Part shown: positions 7,031 to 17,100 of the stretch, piece after piece
How the letters are laid out: each line of letters opens with the position of its first letter
Position numbering within the stretch: position 1 is the first letter of the stretch
Source: Bacteroidota bacterium
GTDB taxonomy: Bacteria > Bacteroidota > Bacteroidia > M30B66
DNA: 36,775 bases
Direction: 5' to 3'
NCBI GenBank assembly: GCA_947460255.1
Contig: CANHIS010000030.1
Span: 1-36,775, forward strand
The notes under the pieces: generated by a model
What the model was told of the DNA's origin: nothing
Database searches by the model: none
Seen by the model: only the letters and a program-made list of their open reading frames with translations
Made by a program: the position numbers and the translations under genes

Positions 7031-8242
7031 ATGACAGAACAATCAATCTTCGGAGAAGACTTTTTAAAAACGGAAGAGAAACAGTACAACACACTGAATC
7101 TTGGTCCAACGCACCCTGCAACCCACGGTGTATTTCAAAACATCCTGCAAATGGATGGCGAAATAATCATGTCGGCCGAACCTACCATCGGTTACATTCA
7201 CCGTGCTTTCGAAAAGCTGGCAGAGCGCCGTCCTTTCTACCAAGTAACTCCTATCACAGATCGTCTCAACTATTGCTCTGCGCCTATCAACAACATTGGA
7301 TGGCACATGACAGTAGAGAAACTCCTGCAAGTTGAATCCCCGAAAAGGGTCGATTACATGCGCGTGATTATCATGGAGCTTGCACGTATTTCCGACCACC
7401 TTGTATGCAACGCAGTATTGGGCGTTGATGCAGGTGCACTCACAGGATTCACCTACATGTTCCAAGAGCGCGAACGTATCTATGACATGTTTGAGGAGCT
7501 TGCAGGGGCGCGACTTACGACCAATATTGGTAGAGTTGGAGGATTCGAACGCGATTTTACGCCAGGTTTCCATGCCAAATTGAAAGATTTCTTGGCGGGC
7601 TTCCCGAAAAGATTCGAAGAATTTGATAGACTCATTACACGCAACCGTATCTTCATGGATCGTGTAGTAAACGTAGGACCAATCAGCGCCGAAAAAGCAC
7701 TAAGCTACAGTTTTGCTGGACCGAATCTTCGCGCAGCTGGTGTAGATTACGATGTGCGTGTGATGAACCCATATTGCTCTTACCAAGATTTCGATTTCAA
7801 GATTCCTGTAGGAACCCAAGGCGATACATTCGATCGTTTTATGGTGCGTCAGAATGAAATCCGCGAAAGTCTTAAAATCATCAACCAAGCATACAACAAT
7901 CTTCCAGAAGGAAACTTCCATGCTGATTGTCCAGAATTTTATCTTCCTAAGAAAGAAGAAGTTTACAATTCGATGGAAGCCTTAATCTGGCATTTCAAAA
8001 TTGTAATGGGCGAAGTTGATCTTCCTCCAGGTGAAGTGTATCATTCGGTAGAAGGCGCAAATGGAGAACTTGGATATTATCTGATTTCGGATGGTGGAAG
8101 AACTCCTTACCGTTTGCATTTCCGCCGCCCTTGCTTCATTTACTATCAAGCATATCCGGAAATGATTAAAGGTCAAATGCTTTCCGACGCTATCCTCACG
8201 TTGTCGAGCATGAATGTAATTGCAGGTGAACTGGACGCATAA
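7031..8242 (+). CDS. nuoD: NADH-quinone oxidoreductase subunit D
   Basis: A 403-residue 49 kDa-type subunit, related to the large subunit of [NiFe] hydrogenases but without metal-binding cysteines. GPTHPATHGVF near residue 25 carries the His (about residue 32) that lines the quinone site. GYIHRAFEKLAERR, VGGFERDFTPGFH and the C-terminal DPVMGEVDLPPGEVY-like region (here KIVMGEVDLPPGEVY) are typical. The start is the ATG 10 bases after the nuoC stop. A GTG at 6986 extends the frame by 15 codons back into nuoC; it is possible but less likely, and the extension has no family similarity I recognise. Confidence 0.97.
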   Translation: MTEQSIFGEDFLKTEEKQYNTLNLGPTHPATHGVFQNILQMDGEIIMSAEPTIGYIHRAFEKLAERRPFYQVTPITDRLNYCSAPINNIGWHMTVEKLLQVESPKRVDYMRVIIMELARISDHLVCNAVLGVDAGALTGFTYMFQERERIYDMFEELAGARLTTNIGRVGGFERDFTPGFHAKLKDFLAGFPKRFEEFDRLITRNRIFMDRVVNVGPISAEKALSYSFAGPNLRAAGVDYDVRVMNPYCSYQDFDFKIPVGTQGDTFDRFMVRQNEIRESLKIINQAYNNLPEGNFHADCPEFYLPKKEEVYNSMEALIWHFKIVMGEVDLPPGEVYHSVEGANGELGYYLISDGGRTPYRLHFRRPCFIYYQAYPEMIKGQMLSDAILTLSSMNVIAGELDA

Positions 8243-8253
8243 ATAAGAACAGC

Positions 8254-8835
8254 ATGGCAGCTCCAACACAAGGAACCAGAGAATTTAACCCCGAAGTAAG
8301 GGGCAAAATCCGATTTAGTGATGAAGCGCTTCAAACCATAGAAGCACTCATGAAACGCTATCCTGAAGGAAAGCACAAATCGGCTTTGTTGCCTGTTCTT
8401 CACGTTGCACAAGCAGAAGCTGATGGCTGGCTGAGTGCTGAAGTGATGGATTATGTAGCCGAACTGATGAAGATTTCGTCGATCGAAGTTTTCGAAGTGG
8501 CTTCCTTCTATTCAATGTACAACCTCAAACCAGTTGGTAAATGCGTACTTGAAGTTTGTCGTACGTCTTCTTGTTGGACGCGCGGTGCAGAAGACATCGT
8601 TGTTTACATTGGCAAAAAATTAAACATCCGCGAAGGCGAAACAACGCCCGATGGAATGTTCACCTTAAAAACTGTAGAATGCCTTGGTTCATGCGGATCA
8701 GCGCCAATGCTTCAGTGCGGTGCAGAATACCACGAGAACCTTACCGAAAACCGCGTTGATGCTCTCCTCGACAGATTGCGCACCGAAGGCAAACGGAAGA
8801 GTTATACTGATCTTGATTTTCAAAATACGAAGTGA
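8254..8835 (+). CDS. nuoE: NADH-quinone oxidoreductase subunit E
   Basis: A 193-residue thioredoxin-like ferredoxin subunit (24 kDa family) carrying cluster N1a. Its four ligands are visible: Cys102 and Cys107 in EVCRTSSCW, and Cys143 and Cys147 in VECLGSCGSAP. The N-terminal helical bundle is normal, with VASFYSMYNLKPVGK leading into the cluster domain. It pairs with NuoF, encoded 8 bases downstream, in the NADH dehydrogenase module. The first ~15 residues are a variable extension. Confidence 0.97.
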   Translation: MAAPTQGTREFNPEVRGKIRFSDEALQTIEALMKRYPEGKHKSALLPVLHVAQAEADGWLSAEVMDYVAELMKISSIEVFEVASFYSMYNLKPVGKCVLEVCRTSSCWTRGAEDIVVYIGKKLNIREGETTPDGMFTLKTVECLGSCGSAPMLQCGAEYHENLTENRVDALLDRLRTEGKRKSYTDLDFQNTK

Positions 8836-8843
8836 GCTGAAAC

Positions 8844-10205
8844 ATGAGTAGAAAACTGCTTTTAGCCAACGACCATATTCCAGGTATCCAGTCTTACGAG
8901 GTGTATCGCTCCAATGGAGGATATCGCTCGGTTGAAAAGGCGCTCAAAACCATGAGCCCTGACGATGTTGTGGAAGAGGTGAAAAAATCCGGCCTGCGTG
9001 GTCGCGGTGGTGCTGGTTTCCCTACAGGGATGAAATGGAGTTTCTTGGCGAAGCCAGAAGGCGTTCCACGCTATTTGGTGTGCAATGCCGATGAATCGGA
9101 GCCAGGCACCTTTAAAGATCGCTACTTGATGGAACACATTCCTCACATTCTTGTGGAAGGAATGATTACATCAAGCTTTGCACTTGGTGCGAATACTTCC
9201 TACATATATATCCGTGGTGAGTATTTTTACGTGGCTCGAATCGTTGAAAAAGCGATCGCTGAAGCCTATGCAAATGGCTGGCTTGGAAAGAACATTCTTG
9301 GAACTGGCTTCAACCACGACATGTATGTTCAAGTTGGTGGTGGAGCTTACATCTGCGGCGAAGAAACGGCATTGCTCGAATCGTTGGAAGGCAAGCGTGG
9401 AAATCCACGCATCAAACCACCTTTCCCGGCTATCGCGGGATTGTATGGCTGCCCAACTGTTGTAAACAATGTAGAAACCATCGCAGCTGTAGTTCCAATT
9501 GTGAACGATGGAGGCGATGAATATGCTAAAATCGGAATCGGTCGTTCAACTGGAACAAAACTGATTTCCGCTTCTGGAAATATCAACAAACCTGGCGTTT
9601 ACGAAATCGAACTCGGTGTGCCAGTTGAAGAGTTTATTTTCTCCGATCAATATTGTGGAGGAATTGCTAATGGAAAGCGCCTGAAAGCTTGTGTTCCAGG
9701 AGGTTCTTCTGTTCCAATTTTACCTGATTACTTGGTTTGCAAAACCGCTACAGGTGAAGATCGATTAATGACTTACGAATCGTTGAGCGATGGTGGTTTC
9801 GCAACCGGCTCGATGCTCGGTTCGGGAGGATTTATCGTGTACGATGAAAACCAATGTATCGTAAGAAACACTTGGAATTTCAGTCGTTTCTACCACCACG
9901 AAAGCTGCGGACAATGCAGCCCGTGTCGCGAAGGAACAGGTTGGATGGAGCGCGTTCTGCACCGCCTTGAAAAAGGGATGGGCAATATGAGCGATATCGA
10001 TTTGTTGGTAGAAGTGGCTAAGAAAATTGAAGGCAATACGATTTGTCCGCTCGGTGATGCTGCTGCATGGCCAGTAGCTGCTGCAGTTCGTCACTTCCGT
10101 CATGAATTTGAACACCACGTTCTACATCCTGATAAAGTAAAAGATCCAAAACACGGTCACCGCGAACCGATTATGCCGGTAAAACCTCAACCAGTTACCG
10201 CCTAA
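8844..10205 (+). CDS. nuoF: NADH-quinone oxidoreductase subunit F
   Basis: A 453-residue (51 kDa family) subunit that binds NADH and FMN and carries cluster N3. RGRGGAGFPTGMKW (from residue 52) and CNADESEPGTFKDR (from residue 80) form the nucleotide and FMN sites. GAYICGEETALLESLEG is the second FMN/NADH motif. N3 ligands are Cys355, Cys358 and Cys361 in SCGQCSPCREG, plus Cys401 in TICPLGD. The length is normal. It is the entry point for electrons from NADH and works with NuoE and NuoG, both adjacent. Confidence 0.98.
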   Translation: MSRKLLLANDHIPGIQSYEVYRSNGGYRSVEKALKTMSPDDVVEEVKKSGLRGRGGAGFPTGMKWSFLAKPEGVPRYLVCNADESEPGTFKDRYLMEHIPHILVEGMITSSFALGANTSYIYIRGEYFYVARIVEKAIAEAYANGWLGKNILGTGFNHDMYVQVGGGAYICGEETALLESLEGKRGNPRIKPPFPAIAGLYGCPTVVNNVETIAAVVPIVNDGGDEYAKIGIGRSTGTKLISASGNINKPGVYEIELGVPVEEFIFSDQYCGGIANGKRLKACVPGGSSVPILPDYLVCKTATGEDRLMTYESLSDGGFATGSMLGSGGFIVYDENQCIVRNTWNFSRFYHHESCGQCSPCREGTGWMERVLHRLEKGMGNMSDIDLLVEVAKKIEGNTICPLGDAAAWPVAAAVRHFRHEFEHHVLHPDKVKDPKHGHREPIMPVKPQPVTA

Positions 10206-10216
10206 CGCATTGAATC

Positions 10217-11188
10217 ATGAGTTTACTCAAAGTTACCATCGACAATAAAACCATCGAAGTAGAACCGGGAACCACGATCCTTCAGGCAGCCAGAATGATT
10301 GGTCCTGACGTGGCACCACCTGCGATGTGTTATTATACAAAACTGAAGACATCAGGCGGTTACTGTCGTACTTGCTTGGTGAAAGTTTCGAAAGGTTCAG
10401 AAAAAGATCCACGTCCGATGCCCAAATTGGTGGCTTCATGCAGAACTACTGTGATGGATGGAATGGAAGTGGAAAATTTCACATCACCAGAAGTAGTTGA
10501 TGCACGCAATGGAGTTGTTGAATTCTTGTTGTTGAACCATCCACTCGACTGCCCTATCTGCGATCAAGCGGGCGAATGCCACTTGCAAGATTTGAGCTAC
10601 GAGAACGGCAAAAGCAAAACACGTAACGAATTTGAGCGTCGCACCTTCGAGAAGATCGATATTGGCGACAAGATTCAATTGCACATGACGCGCTGCATCC
10701 TTTGCTACCGTTGTGTAAAAGTGGCAGATCAATTTACACCTGAGCGTGTTCACGGGGTGATTAACCGCGGTGAAGTATCTGAAATCAGTACATATATCCA
10801 ACACGCAGTCGACAATGACTTCTCAGGAAACATGATCGATGTTTGTCCGGTAGGCGCTTTAACCGACAAGACCTTCCGTTTCAAAAGCCGTGTTTGGTTC
10901 CTTAAACCAGTTGACGCACACCGCAATTGTGACAAATGTTCTGGTAAAACAGTTTTGTGGAAGTATGGACAAGAAATTTACCGCATTACAGGCAGAAAAG
11001 ACCAATGGGGCGAAGTTGAAGAGTTTATCTGCAACACTTGTCGTTTCGATAAAAAAGCACCTTCAGATTGGACAGAAGAAGGCCCACGCAAGCTATCTCG
11101 CCACTCAGTAATTTCGCAAGGACATTATGGTACAAAAACCAAGTTCGTTGCGTCTCCAGTAACCTTACCTAACAAACAACTGAGCTGA
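10217..11188 (+). CDS. nuoG: NADH-quinone oxidoreductase subunit G, short form without molybdopterin domain
   Basis: A 323-residue iron-sulfur subunit. A ferredoxin domain holds cluster N1b (Cys38, Cys50, Cys53, Cys75). A His-Cys3 motif gives N5 (His108, Cys112, Cys115, Cys121). A further motif gives N4 (Cys160, Cys163, Cys166, Cys210). After these, two CxxC pairs (Cys238/241 and Cys272/275) sit where the [4Fe-4S] domain of molybdopterin oxidoreductases begins in longer NuoG proteins. The large C-terminal molybdopterin-like domain of E. coli NuoG (about 900 residues in total) is absent. The frame ends cleanly and nuoH follows after one base, so this is not a break. Short NuoG proteins are known in flavobacteria. 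Whether the four extra cysteines bind an N7-like cluster or zinc cannot be told from sequence. Confidence 0.95.
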   Translation: MSLLKVTIDNKTIEVEPGTTILQAARMIGPDVAPPAMCYYTKLKTSGGYCRTCLVKVSKGSEKDPRPMPKLVASCRTTVMDGMEVENFTSPEVVDARNGVVEFLLLNHPLDCPICDQAGECHLQDLSYENGKSKTRNEFERRTFEKIDIGDKIQLHMTRCILCYRCVKVADQFTPERVHGVINRGEVSEISTYIQHAVDNDFSGNMIDVCPVGALTDKTFRFKSRVWFLKPVDAHRNCDKCSGKTVLWKYGQEIYRITGRKDQWGEVEEFICNTCRFDKKAPSDWTEEGPRKLSRHSVISQGHYGTKTKFVASPVTLPNKQLS

Positions 11189-11189
11189 A

Positions 11190-12236
11190 ATGGATTTGTT
11201 GTTCCTCCTCGATAAATCGGTAATTGCCTTTGTGGCTTTTTCGATTACATTGCTCATCGCTACTTACAGCACTTACGCTGAACGTAAAATTGCAGCCTTC
11301 CTTCAAGACCGAGTTGGTCCTGACCGTGCGGGTCCTTTTGGGATTTTCCAACCATTGGCTGATGCTGGTAAGTTTTTCTTCAAAGAAGAGATCATCCCAA
11401 ATACATCAGACAAATTCTTATTCATCATCGGGCCTGGAATCGCGATGCTTACAGCATTGATGACCTCTGTTGTAATTCCATGGGGTGATACATTAGAAAT
11501 TGCTGGCCGACAAGTTTCACTTCAAGTGTCGGACCTCAACATCGGCGTGCTCTACGTTTTTGGAGTTGTTTCGTTAGGTGTTTACGGGATTATGATCGGT
11601 GGATGGGCATCGAACAACAAATTCTCCTTGTTGGGTGCGATCCGCGCTTCATCGCAAATGATCAGCTACGAACTTAGTATGGGCTTGGCGCTTATCGCTT
11701 TGATCATGATGACTGGCACTTTGAGCGTTAAGGAAATCGTTGACCAACAGCACGGTTTCTGGCACGATGGCTGGTTTACTTGGAATTTCTTTAGTCAGCC
11801 GCTAGGCTTCATTCTCTTTATCGTTTGTGCATTTGCTGAGTGTAACCGTACGCCATTCGACCTTGCAGAATGTGAGGCTGAGTTGGTTGGAGGTTATCAC
11901 ACAGAATACAGTTCGATGAAGTTGGGCTTTTTCATGTTTGCTGAATACATCAACATGTTTATTTCTTCGGCATTTATGGCGAGTTTGTACTTCGGAGGCT
12001 ACAACTTCCCATTTATGGATGATCTTGGCTTGTCGCAAAACTGGATCACGATTATCGGAACCATTGTGTTCTTCATGAAAATTTTTGCCTTCATCTTTTT
12101 CTTCATGTGGATTCGTTGGACGCTTCCGCGTTTCCGCTACGATCAATTGATGCGCTTGGGATGGCAATACATGATCCCATTGGCATTGATCAATATATTT
12201 ATCACAGGAACTGTTATTTTACTTCGCCAACCATAA
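11190..12236 (+). CDS. nuoH: NADH-quinone oxidoreductase subunit H
   Basis: A 348-residue membrane subunit with eight predicted helices, linking the peripheral arm to the proton-pumping arm. Signatures: ERKIAAFLQDRVGPDRAG in the first cytoplasmic loop, SQMISYELSMGLAL, and RTPFDLAECEAELVGGYH, rich in the acidic residues of the quinone-side channel. MWIRWTLPRFRYDQLM near the C-terminus is also characteristic. The start codon lies one base after the nuoG stop. nuoI follows after 17 bases. Confidence 0.97.
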   Translation: MDLLFLLDKSVIAFVAFSITLLIATYSTYAERKIAAFLQDRVGPDRAGPFGIFQPLADAGKFFFKEEIIPNTSDKFLFIIGPGIAMLTALMTSVVIPWGDTLEIAGRQVSLQVSDLNIGVLYVFGVVSLGVYGIMIGGWASNNKFSLLGAIRASSQMISYELSMGLALIALIMMTGTLSVKEIVDQQHGFWHDGWFTWNFFSQPLGFILFIVCAFAECNRTPFDLAECEAELVGGYHTEYSSMKLGFFMFAEYINMFISSAFMASLYFGGYNFPFMDDLGLSQNWITIIGTIVFFMKIFAFIFFFMWIRWTLPRFRYDQLMRLGWQYMIPLALINIFITGTVILLRQP

Positions 12237-12253
12237 CAGGAAAATCTTAAGCT

Positions 12254-12784
12254 ATGAAACCTTTAAGTAACCGATCGGTAGTTGTTTCAGACAAGAAGTT
12301 CACATTGGCAGAGGGATCTTACCTCCCTGCAGTGATCAAAGGCTTAGGCATTACGATGAGCCACTTTTTCAAGCGTCCCGCAACGGTAAAGTATCCTGAG
12401 CAACAACGTGAGTTTTCGGAAGTTTACCGAGGCAAGCACGTTTTAAAGCGTGATGAAAATGGCGCTGAGCGCTGCACTGCATGCGGATTGTGTGCTGTAA
12501 GTTGTCCGGCAGAAGCCATCACTATGGTGTCGGATGAACGGAAGAAAGGCGAAGAGCATTTATACCGCGAAGAAAAGTATGCAGCGATCTATGAGATCAA
12601 CATGTTGCGTTGTATTTTCTGTGGTTTGTGCGAGGAGGCTTGTCCGAAGCAAGCGATTTTCCTCACCAAAGAAATTGCTCCAGCCAATTACGAACGTGAG
12701 GATTTCATCTACGGGAAAGACAAACTCGTGGAAGGTGTAGAACCGATGAAACGCATTGATATTTCGAAAAGACAAGACCGCTAA
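12254..12784 (+). CDS. nuoI: NADH-quinone oxidoreductase subunit I
   Basis: A 176-residue 8Fe-ferredoxin subunit carrying clusters N6a and N6b, the last relay before N2. Ligands: Cys74, Cys77, Cys80 with Cys130 and Cys84 with Cys120, Cys123, Cys126, in the paired motifs CTACGLCAVSCP and CIFCGLCEEACP. The N-terminal amphipathic segment (residues 20-45, containing GLGITMSHFFKRP) touches NuoH. It is the last gene of this operon part: a strong intrinsic terminator lies about 50 bases downstream, whereas nuoJ, which normally follows, is more than 23 kb away. Confidence 0.97.
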   Translation: MKPLSNRSVVVSDKKFTLAEGSYLPAVIKGLGITMSHFFKRPATVKYPEQQREFSEVYRGKHVLKRDENGAERCTACGLCAVSCPAEAITMVSDERKKGEEHLYREEKYAAIYEINMLRCIFCGLCEEACPKQAIFLTKEIAPANYEREDFIYGKDKLVEGVEPMKRIDISKRQDR

Positions 12785-12832
12785 AAGCAGAGCCTATTTA
12801 ACCTTGGCTTACAATTATTCACAAATATTCTT

Positions 12833-12861
12833 AACGCTCACATAACCTGTGGGCGTTTTTT
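12833..12861 (+). terminator. intrinsic terminator after nuoI
   Basis: AACGCTCACA (12833-12842) pairs with TGTGGGCGTT (12848-12857) as a 10-base-pair stem with one G-U pair and a TAACC loop, followed by a run of T. It would end nuoA-I transcription before the surface-protein block. Confidence 0.9.
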
Positions 12862-12983
12862 GTTCCGTTAATTTTTTCGGCAAATGCTTGTCGGAGTAGC
12901 TATGCGCAAGTTTGTTTCATGTTTGTTGTTGATTAACCAAATCATAATATTCTCTACAGATACATAACCAATCGGTTGTAGAC

Positions 12984-13013
12984 TTTTACGGCGTTGTTCT
13001 AACCACCGTAAAA
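12984..13013 (+). promoter_or_regulatory. inverted repeat before the first surface-protein gene
   Basis: TTTTACGG (12984-12991) and CCGTAAAA (13006-13013) are perfectly complementary with a 14-base spacer, ending 19 bases before the ATG at 13033. No T-tract follows, so it is a leader hairpin or a protein-binding operator rather than a terminator. I found no convincing TAnnTTTG promoter in 12862-12983. Confidence 0.35.
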
Positions 13014-13032
13014 CCATCATACACAACCGAAA

Positions 13033-14124
13033 ATGAAAAAATCTTTACTCCTCTCTGCGCTTGCATTTTGCTCATTTACTGCATTTTCTCAAAATGGACT
13101 TGAGAATATCATTGTTGAAACTTATTATGTGTCTGATGCAAACGATGCAACAGTTGATGGCGATGGCGGAGTTTTGCCAGTAGGTTCTGTTACACGCAGA
13201 GTTTATGTTGACATGTTACCTGGATATAAACTCCAAGCTGTTTATGGTGCTCCAGCGCCAAATTTTCATGAGTTAAGAATTGCCACCACTACATTGTTTT
13301 TCAACAACGAAGACCGTGGAGCAATTGCTCCAACTTACACCAAAACACAAGCTCGTGGCAACACAGTTATGTTGGATACTTGGGTTTCTGTTGGTGCAGC
13401 ATGTGCAGGTCAGTTGGGAATTCTTAAAGCATCCGACGACGGTGTTGCTACCAATGTGAACAATGACGGAGTTTTATTGAATGCACATCCTGCTGCAGGA
13501 ATTCCTTTAACAGAACAAGATGGAATGGTTGCAGGTACTCCAGTAAGCGTAACTAGAGTCGGTGCTGATGATCAATTTGCAAAATTTGATGCTCAAAATG
13601 ACGGAACAAATGGTCCGGAATTTCTCACTTCTGATGGGTCTTGGGCTGCTCTAGGAGGCGCAATGGGCCCTGATGCAGCCACAAACCAAGTATTGATTGG
13701 CCAGTTCACAACTGATGGAATTTTGTCGTTCGAATTAAACATCCAACTTGGAACACCTGATGGAGGTGTTGAAAGATATGTTGCTTCTAACCCAGTTGAT
13801 GCAGAAATCGAATTTGCTGGATTAACTTATGTTTCCGACGTAATTACCAAAGCACATTACCAACTTGTAAATAGTCAAACTGTTTCCTTATTCCCAAATC
13901 CAGCATTAGACGAAATTTCCTTTGTGCTTGATGGCGCTAACAATAGCCCTTTGAGATATTCAATCTTTAACATGAAAGGCGAATTGGTTTCTGTAAGAAC
14001 AACTGGGAATTATTCGTCTGACAACGCTGAACGCATCGATATTTCTTCTTTGGCGAAAGGGCAGTACATTCTTGAAGTTATCTCGAATGGAAAACGTTCA
14101 ACAAACAAATTTGTAAAGAACTAA
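13033..14124 (+). CDS. secreted T9SS type A sorting-domain protein, paralog family member 1
   Basis: A 363-residue protein. Residues 1-19 are a Sec signal peptide ending FTAFSQ. Residues 20-275 form a domain I cannot name, starting NGLENIIVETYYVSDANDA and including YVDMLPGYKLQAVYGAP, FFNNEDRGA and TKTQARGNTVMLDTW. The same domain opens the proteins encoded at 17244 and 27981. The last ~75 residues (SLFPNPALDEISF to RSTNKFVKN) are a T9SS type A sorting domain, which routes the protein across the outer membrane and is removed or used for anchoring. It may be secreted or surface-bound; its activity is unknown. A terminator follows closely. It is the shortest family member, with only the shared domain and the sorting tail. 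Confidence 0.9.
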   Translation: MKKSLLLSALAFCSFTAFSQNGLENIIVETYYVSDANDATVDGDGGVLPVGSVTRRVYVDMLPGYKLQAVYGAPAPNFHELRIATTTLFFNNEDRGAIAPTYTKTQARGNTVMLDTWVSVGAACAGQLGILKASDDGVATNVNNDGVLLNAHPAAGIPLTEQDGMVAGTPVSVTRVGADDQFAKFDAQNDGTNGPEFLTSDGSWAALGGAMGPDAATNQVLIGQFTTDGILSFELNIQLGTPDGGVERYVASNPVDAEIEFAGLTYVSDVITKAHYQLVNSQTVSLFPNPALDEISFVLDGANNSPLRYSIFNMKGELVSVRTTGNYSSDNAERIDISSLAKGQYILEVISNGKRSTNKFVKN

Positions 14125-14143
14125 TTCAAAAGTAAAACAAGGG

Positions 14144-14170
14144 AAACAGGGCTCAACAGTCCTGTTTTTT
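14144..14170 (+). terminator. intrinsic terminator between secreted protein and TonB receptor genes
   Basis: AAACAGGGCT (14144-14153) pairs with AGTCCTGTTT (14158-14167) as a 10-base-pair stem with one G-U pair and a CAAC loop, followed by T's. It lies only about 20 bases before the receptor ATG, leaving no room for a separate promoter between them, so the receptor would be expressed by read-through or from a promoter overlapping the hairpin. Confidence 0.8.
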
Positions 14171-14189
14171 GTTTTAATCCCAGACGATC

Positions 14190-17100
14190 ATGAAATGCAT
14201 TATTGCGAGTGCAATTGCCTTGCTGGTGATGGCCATAAACGCTGGCGCACAAGGTACCTTCAGAGGAAAAGTTTCCGATGAAAATGGAGAAACAATTATT
14301 GGAGCGGCAGTTTACCTCAAAACAAATAAATCGGTAGGTACAACTACAGATTTGGATGGTAATTTCTCGCTTACAATAAAAGACAGTTTACCGCAGGTAA
14401 TTCAGATTTCGTTCGTGAGTTACTTATTGATTGAGGAAACAATCCAAGTAAAGAAAGGCCAAGTTTTGGTGAAGAATTTCACAATGAAGCCCAAGGAAAA
14501 CATTATCGGCAACGTTGAAATTATTGCGGATGCTGCAAAAAACAAAGACTACTATTTAGAGAACATTAAAAAGAAATCAACCACATCTATCGACTATATA
14601 TCATCGGAAACGATGAAAAAAACAGGCGACAACAACGTAACAGCTGCGGTTGCCCGAGTAAGTGGCGTTTCTACAAACGGATCCTTTATTACCGTGCGTG
14701 GTATTGGAGACCGTTATTTAAAAACGAATATCAATGGAATGAGAATTCCAACGCTAGATCCATTTACCAATAACATTAAACTTGATTTGTTTCCGGCTAG
14801 TTTAGTGGACAACATCATCATCACAAAAACAGCATCTCCAGATTTACCGGGCGATTGGGCTGGTGCGTATTTGTCTGTTGAAACAAAAGATTACCCAGAT
14901 AAATTAACCATTAGCTTTGAAAATGCATTCACCTACAACCCTCAAACTACAGGTGAAACAATATTATCTACTGATAAAAGCAGTACAGATTGGTTAGGAT
15001 ACGACAACAACTTTAGGGATCTAGATCACAGTAATTTTGCAGCCTTTAATAAAAACATTACACCTTATCAAGAGCTTGCTGCCAATGGGTTAGAAGCTTA
15101 TTATAATTCAATTGGCGTTACTGCTAATACCCAGTGGAATGATACCTACTTTAAATTGGGTTTAGTGCAGCTCGGTTTACTTTCTCCCGGAAATTTTAAT
15201 AATTCTGAAGCTTTTAATCTTGCCAGAAACGAATACAATGCGGGGAACTATAAAGTTGAAGCTTACCAAAAAATCAATGGTGCTTCAGGCGAATCAGGAT
15301 CAAAGTTTGCAAATAACTGGCAGAATAAAACTCAAACTGGCCCGGTAAACTTTTCTCAAAGTTTCAGTATTGGAAATCAATTAAAACTTTTCGGTAAACC
15401 ACTTGGCTTTTTTGTTGGGTACAGATATAACAGCACTTTCAGAAATGATCCAAGTGCGATCGCACAAAGAGCCGCAATCGATAACAATGGAAATGTATTT
15501 AAAATTAATGATGTAACGCAACACGCTACAAGACAGTCGAATGGCTGGAGTGCCCTTTTGAATTTAGCTTATAAGCCATCACCAAATCATTCAGTTGCGC
15601 TAATGTTCATGCCCAATCAAAACGGTGAAAACAATATTCGTAACGATGCAGAATTTGATGACTCTTTCCAAACCCAATTTATCTACACACAAACTCAATT
15701 TTACGAGCAGAGAAACCAAATGGTCTATCAGTTAAAAACGGATCATTATTTCCCTAAATCGAAGTTAAAAATTGACTTTAATGCGTCATATACGAATGGT
15801 AAAAGCAAGGCTCCAGATTTTAAAAGCTTTAACTACTTTTTAAACAATGATGGCCTTTATGAAATTGATAAAACAGCATCACGAACTAGTCGCTTTTACA
15901 GGTATTTATCTGAAAATCTGTTAGACACTAAAGTAGGTTTTGAATTGCCTATTGCAAAGCAACGTGCAGGACTTATCAGAAAAATAAAATTTGGTGGTGC
16001 ATATCAATATTTAGACAGAGATTACGATCAATACAATTACCTACTTCAATTCACCAAACCAGGTAAATTTATTATTGAGAACAATGATATCGCGGCGTTT
16101 TTTGACCTATCGAACTTTGATTATAACGAAGAAGGTCTAATCGATGCATATTACGAAAGAGATGAAAATCCAGGAAACAGAAGCATAGGAAACAGCGCAA
16201 TATCAGCTGGTTTTGCGATGATCGATTACAACTTCAATCCGCAGATCAGAGTATCTGGAGGCTTAAGAGTTGAGCATGCGAACATGTTTACCGACGTTAC
16301 TTTGTATGATTCTTTGGGATATGCGGATGATGATGGAAGACGATTCTTCAAAGACGCGCTTATTGCTTTGTCGCCGATTTCAGGCAAACTAAACGAGACA
16401 AGTTTTCTTCCAAGTGTTAACTTCATTTATAAGCTACGCGACAATGAACAAGCTCCAATTAATTTAAGAGTGAATTACTCGGAAACTGTAGCAAGACCAA
16501 GTCTTCGCGAGCTTTCTGAGGTTTTCATCCTCGACTTTGAATTGCGTGTTCCAGTGTTTGGTAATGCTGACTTAAAAATGGTGAACATCCGGAATTATGA
16601 TATTCGTTTAGAGAATTATTTCAAGTCTGGCGACAACGTTTCTTTGAGTTTATTTTACAAGGATTTTAAAAATCACATCGAATTAACCAACTCGAATTTC
16701 GGATTTAGTTGGCAAAACGTCGACAAATCGATGGCATCAGGTTTCGAAATTGAAGGCCGGAAAAAAATTGTGAAAAACCTTGAATTCAGAGCAAATGTCA
16801 CCCTAACACAATCTAGAACAGAATTCACTCAAACAGTCTTGCAGCTTAACAATGGCGTAAAAACATACCTTCCTATTGAAGATGTAAGTAGACCAATGTT
16901 TGGTCAAGCACCATATGTACTCAACGGTATTTTGAATTACACTTCAGATACATTGGGATTGACTGCAACGATCAGCTACAATCGCCAAGGAAAAAGACTT
17001 GTAATTACCAATGGTTTAGGTATTCCTGACGTGTACGAGATGCCTCGTGATATGATCGATATTAAAGTGAGTAAAAACGTAGGGAAACATTGGTTATTCT

